From Acidimicrobiales bacterium (GTDB taxonomy: Bacteria > Actinomycetota > Acidimicrobiia > Acidimicrobiales > SHLQ01), in NCBI GenBank assembly GCA_020629635.1, contig JAHDCX010000004.1:241528-305527 (forward strand): a stretch of 64,000 nt of DNA, read 5' to 3'. Under the pieces are notes generated by a model. That model had not been told where the DNA came from. It did no database searches and saw only the letters and a program-made list of their open reading frames with translations. Within the stretch, counting starts at the first letter, position 1; each line of letters opens with the position of its first letter. Both the position numbers and the translations under genes were made by a program. Shown one piece after another: positions 59,302-64,000 of the stretch.

Positions 59302-60782
59302 CCACGCCGATCCACTTCCCGCTCTACATCGACGGCGAGTTCTGCGAAGCCGCCGATGGCGCGCTCGTCGAGTCGATCAATCCCGCCACCGGTGAGGTCT
59401 GGTCGACGGCACCAGCTGCCGGTGAGGTCGACGTCGATCGTGCCGTCATGGCTGCGCAACGAGCCCTTCGGTCCGGCCCGTGGGCTGACATGACCGCAAC
59501 CGCACGGGGCAAGCTGCTCTACGCCCTCGCCGATGCGGTCCAGACCGACGCCGAACGCCTCGGCGAACTCGAAACTACCGATTCGGGCAAGCTCGCCGCC
59601 GAGACCAAGGCGCAGACGGCCTACGTCGGCGACTACTACCGCTACTACGCAGGACTGGCCGACAAGATCCAGGGCGCCACCTTGCCGATCGACAAGCCGG
59701 ACATGACCGTGTTCACCACTCGTGAACCGATCGGCGTGGTCGCGGCGATCGTCCCGTGGAACGCCGAGATGTTCCTCACGGCCACCAAGGTCGGTCCGGC
59801 CCTCGCGGCGGGCAACACGGTGGTCATCAAGGCGTCCGAGGATGCGCCGGCACCGCTGCTCGCGTTTGCGGAGATCGTGGACCGGGTCGGGTTTCCGCCC
59901 GGGGTCATCAACATCATCACGGGTCATGGTGAGCCGTGCGGGCGAGCCCTCACCGCGCATCCGCACGTCGCCCGGGTCGCGTTCACCGGCGGGGTCGAGG
60001 CGGCCCGGCACGTGGTGCGAAACACGGCCGAGAACTTCGCCCACGTCTCGCTCGAACTCGGTGGCAAGTCCCCCATGGTGATCTTCGACGACGCCGACCT
60101 CGAAGGCGCCCTCAACGGCGCGGTTGCAGGCAACTTCGGCGCAACGGGTCAGAGCTGCGTGGCCGGATCACGCGTGTTCGTCCAGGCCGGGATCCACGAC
60201 CAGTTCATCGAGGGCATCATCGAACGGGCTCGGGCGATCCGCATCGGTGATCCGCTTCATGCCGACACGCAGGTGGGGCCGCTCGCAACCGAGGCGCAGC
60301 GCCGCAACATCGAGCGGGTGGTGGCCGAGTCGATCGAACAGGGCGCAACCGTGCACGCCGGAGGACAGGTGCCCGCCGGCTTCGACGTGGGCTGGTACTA
60401 CGAGCCAACGGTCATCGGCTGCCCGGATCAGTCGATCACGAGCACTCAGGTCGAGCTCTTCGGTCCGGTCATGTCGGTCCTGCGATTCGAGACCGAAGAC
60501 GAGGGCATCGCCCTCGCCAACGACACCCGCTTCGGGCTTGGTGCGGGAGTCTTCACCGAGAACGTCGCCCGGGCACATCGGGTGTCGGCGGCGATCCGAT
60601 CCGGGATCGTGTGGGTCAACACGTACCGGGCAATCTCGCCGATCTCGCCCTTCGGCGGATTCGGGCAGAGCGGCTACGGCCGTGAGGCCGGCCTCGACGT
60701 GATCCACGACTACACCCGCACCAAGGCGACGTGGATCAACACGTCGGGATCGCCGATGGCGAACCCGTTCGTGATGCGGTAG
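59298..60782 (+). CDS. NAD(P)-dependent aldehyde dehydrogenase
   Basis: A 494-residue ALDH. Catalytic Cys287 (GQSCVAGS), general base Glu253 (LELGGKSP), the nucleotide-binding GHGEPCGRAL and the late motif IRSGIVWVNTYRAISPISPFGG are all present. It oxidises an aldehyde to an acid, probably the last step of the LLM operon. Betaine-aldehyde or hydroxymuconic-semialdehyde dehydrogenase activity are both possible. ATGA overlap with the hydrolase. Its stop is 7 nt from the convergent HD-GYP stop. Confidence 0.92.
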   Translation: MTTPIHFPLYIDGEFCEAADGALVESINPATGEVWSTAPAAGEVDVDRAVMAAQRALRSGPWADMTATARGKLLYALADAVQTDAERLGELETTDSGKLAAETKAQTAYVGDYYRYYAGLADKIQGATLPIDKPDMTVFTTREPIGVVAAIVPWNAEMFLTATKVGPALAAGNTVVIKASEDAPAPLLAFAEIVDRVGFPPGVINIITGHGEPCGRALTAHPHVARVAFTGGVEAARHVVRNTAENFAHVSLELGGKSPMVIFDDADLEGALNGAVAGNFGATGQSCVAGSRVFVQAGIHDQFIEGIIERARAIRIGDPLHADTQVGPLATEAQRRNIERVVAESIEQGATVHAGGQVPAGFDVGWYYEPTVIGCPDQSITSTQVELFGPVMSVLRFETEDEGIALANDTRFGLGAGVFTENVARAHRVSAAIRSGIVWVNTYRAISPISPFGGFGQSGYGREAGLDVIHDYTRTKATWINTSGSPMANPFVMR

Positions 60783-60789
60783 CGGTTCG

Positions 60790-62844
60790 TCAGTTGACGA
60801 AGCGGAACTGATCCAGGTCGAAGTTCCCCGGGCCGTTTGCCTCGAGTCGCACCACCCGAAGCTGGCCGTCATCGCCGGGCGGAACGCTCGCCGTCAGCTG
60901 AAGCACGTCGAACGCGTTCCAGCTGCCGGTGACCTCCAGTTGACCGATCGATGAGACGAGCTGGCCGTCGACGTACACCCGGAGCCCCCCAACCTCGAGG
61001 GTCCCTCTCGCCGAGTACCTGAGCTCGAACGTGTAGCCGCCCCCACCGAGATTCTGGATGGTGTACTCGATCCACTCGCCGTCGCGGACGTGACCGATGG
61101 CGTATCCGGAAGTGGCCTGTGTCGAGGGGTCGTAGGCGTTGGCTTTCCAGAGAGTGTCGACGTTGGCATCCGGTCGATACAGCGGCGTGGCATTGGGGTC
61201 GTAGTCCAGGTCGCGTTGGCCGTCGTCGAGGTAGCTCACGCCTTCGCCACCGATGTCGAAGTCCTCTGCGGCGACCCATTGTTGTGCATCGTGGGGCACT
61301 CCGCCGAAGGCGCGGTTGGGCACGACGGGCGTCGTCGGTGCCGCGGTGGTCGTCGTCAAACCCGTTGTTGTGGTTGTCGACACCGTTGCAGCGGGAGCGG
61401 TTGGCTCGCCGATTGAGACAGCGGTCGTCGTTGGTGCGGCCGTTGGCGTCGGCCCGCCAGTCGGCGGGGTCGACGCGAGCGTGGTCGGCGTCGCCGTGGC
61501 GTCGGGTTGTGCGCTTGGATCCGTCGTCTCGCCTGGACCCGGAACGACGATCGATTCGGGGCTGGAGGTCGTGGTCGGTGACGTCGCGGTGGCGGGGCCA
61601 CGGTCGGGCGTGAGCACGATCGTCGATGGCGGGGTTTCGTCGCCCGATCCAGCGACCATCGACGGGACTTCGTCGACGAAGGCGAGCGCGTTGTCGACAT
61701 CGGCCCCGGTGACGGGACTGACGATGGTGGAGAGGCCGATGACCGCCGCGACGGACTGCGCGGCGACGGCTCCGGAGTTCACGAGGTTGGACCCCGCGGT
61801 CCGAACCGACGACACGGCTCCGCCCGCCCCGTCGACGCCCCCGAGGACGCCGACCCACGAGAACCGGGCGGCGATCCGTGCGAGACGATCGGTGCCGACG
61901 CCGAGCATCGCTCGGACGACGATTGGATCGAAATGCGTGCTCGAGGAGCTCACCAGCTCTTGGAGTGCGACCTCAGCGTCGAGCGGTTTCTTGTAGCTGC
62001 GCGTGCTCGTCATCACGTCGAATGCGTCGGCCACCGCGACGATGCGGCCGGCGAGCGAGATGTCGCGGCCCCCGGTCGACGCGGGGTAGCCAGTTCCGTC
62101 GAATCGACAATGGTGCTCAGTCGCGGCCTTGCGCCAGTCGCCCAACCAGCTGGTGAGCGGCGCCAGATACGTGTCCGCTGCCGCAGGATGGGTCCGGAGG
62201 ATCTGCCACTCCGCATCGTTGGGCTTGCCCGGTTTGTTGAGAATCTCCGACGGCACGTCGAGTTTGCCGATGTCGTGCAGCAACGCCGCCCACTGGAGTT
62301 TGTCCAGATCGTGCTGGGGGAGTCCCATCTCTTCACCGATGAGCACGCTGTAGGCGCGGACTCGTTCGGAGTGGCCGCGCGTCAGCGGGTCGTGGCTGGT
62401 CAGGCGTTGAATGAGCGTGACGAGCAGCTGAGACTGCGTCGTGTGGGTCCCGTACTCTGCGGACTCCAAATCTCGTTCGAGTTGTCGGGCGGACGGTCGA
62501 CGCAGGGCGGCGCGAAACCGGCTCGGAGCTTCGTCGGGAAATGCCAGGTTGAGGTGGAGGAGCGAGACGAGGGGGACCACCCGACGGAGCATCCGCTCTG
62601 CGAGGTGCACGATGGCGACGGTGAGGAGCGCCATGGCGAACCACCAGATGATGCGAGGCATACCGATGCGCTCATGAGGGAGATATCGGGCGGCCGCGAA
62701 CGACGCAAGGAGCGCAAGGACGATCGGCGCCACAACCAGACCGATCCGGAGCAGGATTGCTCCGCGCTCGTGGGCGCGCCACTGCCGCGTTCGGCCATCG
62801 GGAGATGTGGTGCGCGGCGGCGATGTCGGCGTGGCTCCCGGCAT
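60790..62844 (-). CDS. HD-GYP domain protein with Thr/Pro-rich linker and C-terminal carbohydrate-binding-like domain
   Basis: A 684-residue protein. Two N-terminal transmembrane helices (about 29-52 and 64-81) are followed by an HD-GYP phosphodiesterase domain (about 135-320): His158 (GHSERVR), His190-Asp191 (LLHDIGKLD), HHCRFDGTGYP and ADAFDVMTSTRSYKKP. A possible third helix (about 355-375) precedes a long Thr/Pro/Ala-rich linker (about 395-530). The C-terminal 150 residues form a beta-sandwich like CBM6/CBM35 (YAIGHVRDGEWIEYTIQNLGG; NFDLDQFRFV). It could degrade c-di-GMP inside while binding glycans outside. A decayed copy lies at 52783-54140. Confidence 0.82.
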   Translation of the reverse strand: MPGATPTSPPRTTSPDGRTRQWRAHERGAILLRIGLVVAPIVLALLASFAAARYLPHERIGMPRIIWWFAMALLTVAIVHLAERMLRRVVPLVSLLHLNLAFPDEAPSRFRAALRRPSARQLERDLESAEYGTHTTQSQLLVTLIQRLTSHDPLTRGHSERVRAYSVLIGEEMGLPQHDLDKLQWAALLHDIGKLDVPSEILNKPGKPNDAEWQILRTHPAAADTYLAPLTSWLGDWRKAATEHHCRFDGTGYPASTGGRDISLAGRIVAVADAFDVMTSTRSYKKPLDAEVALQELVSSSSTHFDPIVVRAMLGVGTDRLARIAARFSWVGVLGGVDGAGGAVSSVRTAGSNLVNSGAVAAQSVAAVIGLSTIVSPVTGADVDNALAFVDEVPSMVAGSGDETPPSTIVLTPDRGPATATSPTTTSSPESIVVPGPGETTDPSAQPDATATPTTLASTPPTGGPTPTAAPTTTAVSIGEPTAPAATVSTTTTTGLTTTTAAPTTPVVPNRAFGGVPHDAQQWVAAEDFDIGGEGVSYLDDGQRDLDYDPNATPLYRPDANVDTLWKANAYDPSTQATSGYAIGHVRDGEWIEYTIQNLGGGGYTFELRYSARGTLEVGGLRVYVDGQLVSSIGQLEVTGSWNAFDVLQLTASVPPGDDGQLRVVRLEANGPGNFDLDQFRFVN

Positions 62845-62972
62845 CTGCAGAGCAACGGCAAGATGACGATCGAGCCGGATGGTCCATCTGGCCTTCACCG
62901 CAGGACAATCTCCCCGAACCCCAACGCGGTCATCGATGGCGAATTGGGTGGGGATGCGATAGCCATGGCCCG

Positions 62973-63866
62973 ATGAACTCGAAGTCGCTTCTGGCGATCG
63001 TGGTGCTGATCGCGGCACTGATCGGAGCGAACTTCTCGGTCTTGAAGTTCGGCCTCGACCACACGACTCCGTTCTTGATGGCGGCCATGCGCACGATCCT
63101 CGGCGGCACGTTTCTGTTGGTGCTCGCTCACCTTCGGGGCGAGCGTCTGCCGACCCGCCAGGAGGACTACGCCAACATCTGGGTGGTCGGCTTCAGCATC
63201 ACGACCGTATCGAGCGGTCTGCTGTTGTACGGCGTGAATCGGGTGCCCGCCGGGCTCGCATCGCTCGTCGCCTCGACGTTTCCGCTGTTCACGGCGATCC
63301 TGACGCTGCTGATGTTGGGCGTGGTCACGAGCCGACTCGGTCAGATCGGACTGGCAATCGGCTTCGTCGGGACAGCCGTCCTGGCGGCCCCTTCCCTCGG
63401 AGGTGAGACGACAGCCGTCGGAGTCATCTCGCTCGTGTTCTCCGCGATCGCCTGGGCCTTTGGCACGGTCTACATGAAGTGGAAGGACTTCTCGCGGGTA
63501 TCGCCGATCATGCTCGTCGGCGTGCAGCTCGCCTTCTCGGCGATGATGCTCCTGCCCTTTGCGCTCATTGTCGAGGGCACGGCGGACACCGACTGGTCGC
63601 TGGGACTCTTCGTCCCGCTGTTCTACGCAGCGATACCCGCCAACGCGATCACGTTCTCACTCATGGCGACGGTCGTGAAGCGGGCCACCCCCACGGTGGC
63701 GTCGTCGACCGCATATCTGATCCCGTTGTTCGGTGTGTTCTTCGGATGGCTGTTCCGCGACGAAGTCCTCGGCGGAGTCGAGGCCCTCGGCGGGCTGCTC
63801 GTCATCGTTGGCGTGTACCTGCTCGTTACCGCCAACGCCCGCGAGGCGTCCAGCAATCCGGCGTAG
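62973..63866 (+). CDS. EamA/DMT superfamily transporter
   Basis: A 297-residue permease with ten predicted helices in two EamA repeats (GANFSVLKFGL in the first, SAIAWAFGTVYMKW in the second). These proteins export amino acids or other metabolites. The start at 62973 is chosen by the fit to the first helix. Its stop is only 3 nt from the stop of the convergent partial gene. Confidence 0.87.
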   Translation: MNSKSLLAIVVLIAALIGANFSVLKFGLDHTTPFLMAAMRTILGGTFLLVLAHLRGERLPTRQEDYANIWVVGFSITTVSSGLLLYGVNRVPAGLASLVASTFPLFTAILTLLMLGVVTSRLGQIGLAIGFVGTAVLAAPSLGGETTAVGVISLVFSAIAWAFGTVYMKWKDFSRVSPIMLVGVQLAFSAMMLLPFALIVEGTADTDWSLGLFVPLFYAAIPANAITFSLMATVVKRATPTVASSTAYLIPLFGVFFGWLFRDEVLGGVEALGGLLVIVGVYLLVTANAREASSNPA

Positions 63867-63869
63867 ACC

Positions 63870-64000
63870 TCAGAGGCCGGGGGTGTTGCCTTTGCCCGAG
63901 TTTTCGATGCCGCAACGGATCTCGCCGTTGTCGAGCTCGGTGATCCCGCCAAGCGAGGAGGGGTGGACGTGGTCGGCGACGAGCCACATGAATGGTGTGT
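63870..64000 (-). CDS. Unknown protein, C-terminal 42 residues only (5' part beyond window)
   Basis: On the minus strand a frame enters from the window edge and ends at TGA (63870-63872). The visible residues include TPFMWLVADHVHPSSLGGIT and ENSGKGNTPGL. I do not recognise the family. It lies convergent with the EamA gene. Confidence 0.5.
   Translation of the reverse strand, partial: TPFMWLVADHVHPSSLGGITELDNGEIRCGIENSGKGNTPGL

Noticed and set aside
1..64000. tRNA, rRNA or riboswitch genes
   Set aside because: No cloverleaf, CCA-flanked stem or recognised riboswitch core was seen by eye on either strand; a covariance search would be needed to exclude small RNAs.

Overview
The window is a high-GC (roughly two-thirds G+C), gene-dense chromosome segment from an actinobacterium. 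The mix of genes fits a free-living, probably marine or freshwater Acidimicrobiia member (Ilumatobacter-like). It has actinobacterial regulators, frequent GTG starts, tight ATGA/GTGA coupling, leaderless -10 boxes directly before start codons, Rieske oxygenases, heterotetrameric sarcosine oxidase, choline sulfatase and LLM flavoenzymes. The lineage is an inference; no rRNA or marker gene is present. I see no tRNA, rRNA, CRISPR array or prophage.

Layout. 1-10.3 kb: end of a D-threonine aldolase-like gene, a MerR/aldo-keto reductase operon, an AlkA-type glycosylase with a tiny coupled leader ORF, a Rieske oxygenase, a DEAD-box helicase, an S9 peptidase, a SoxR fused to a DUF3291 domain, and a GlcD-type oxidase. 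10.4-14.2 kb: a siderophore-interacting protein, a YciI/Rieske/uracil-DNA glycosylase operon and a lipoprotein. 14.4-17.8 kb: a copper ATPase and a CopZ-like chaperone, separated by a REP-associated tyrosine transposase (RAYT) element. 17.8-27.4 kb: adenosine deaminase, an ArsP-like permease with a divergent ArsR, a VOC protein, a very unusual ankyrin/esterase/M23 lipoprotein, TetR, DUF808 and a three-gene ABC exporter. 27.4-31.5 kb: sarcosine oxidase in the order soxA-G-B-D. 31.5-37.2 kb: a coupled cell-envelope trio. 37.2-46.3 kb: a long co-directional block joining a hybrid phosphorelay kinase, an H-NOX nitric oxide sensor, a second kinase, exopolysaccharide genes (two glycosyltransferases and a flippase) and a complete partner switch (STAS, SpoIIE phosphatase, RsbW kinase, STAS, REC). 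46.3-52.6 kb: CoaA, amidase, acyl-CoA ligase, PlsC and a persulfide dioxygenase-rhodanese with a striking operator. 52.8-64 kb: a decayed HD-GYP paralogue, a MaoC dehydratase, choline sulfatase, an LLM/AA_synth/hydrolase/ALDH operon, an intact HD-GYP protein with a carbohydrate-binding tail, an EamA transporter and the 3' end of an unknown gene.

How the genes may work together. The 37-46 kb block reads as one circuit in which nitric oxide (H-NOX), two histidine kinases and an anti-sigma partner switch are encoded with a polysaccharide synthesis and export module; it is the best candidate here for an undescribed system. The second theme is a RAYT and its REPIN-like hairpins (three sites), each abutting the end of a gene and supplying stop codons. 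Choline sulfatase, Rieske oxygenases and sarcosine oxidase together suggest use of methylated osmolytes. Several starts (for example 5610, 7634, 20231, 24890, and on the minus strand 10053, 23788, 31480, 56581) have a TANNNT box 6-8 nt upstream, suggesting leaderless mRNAs.
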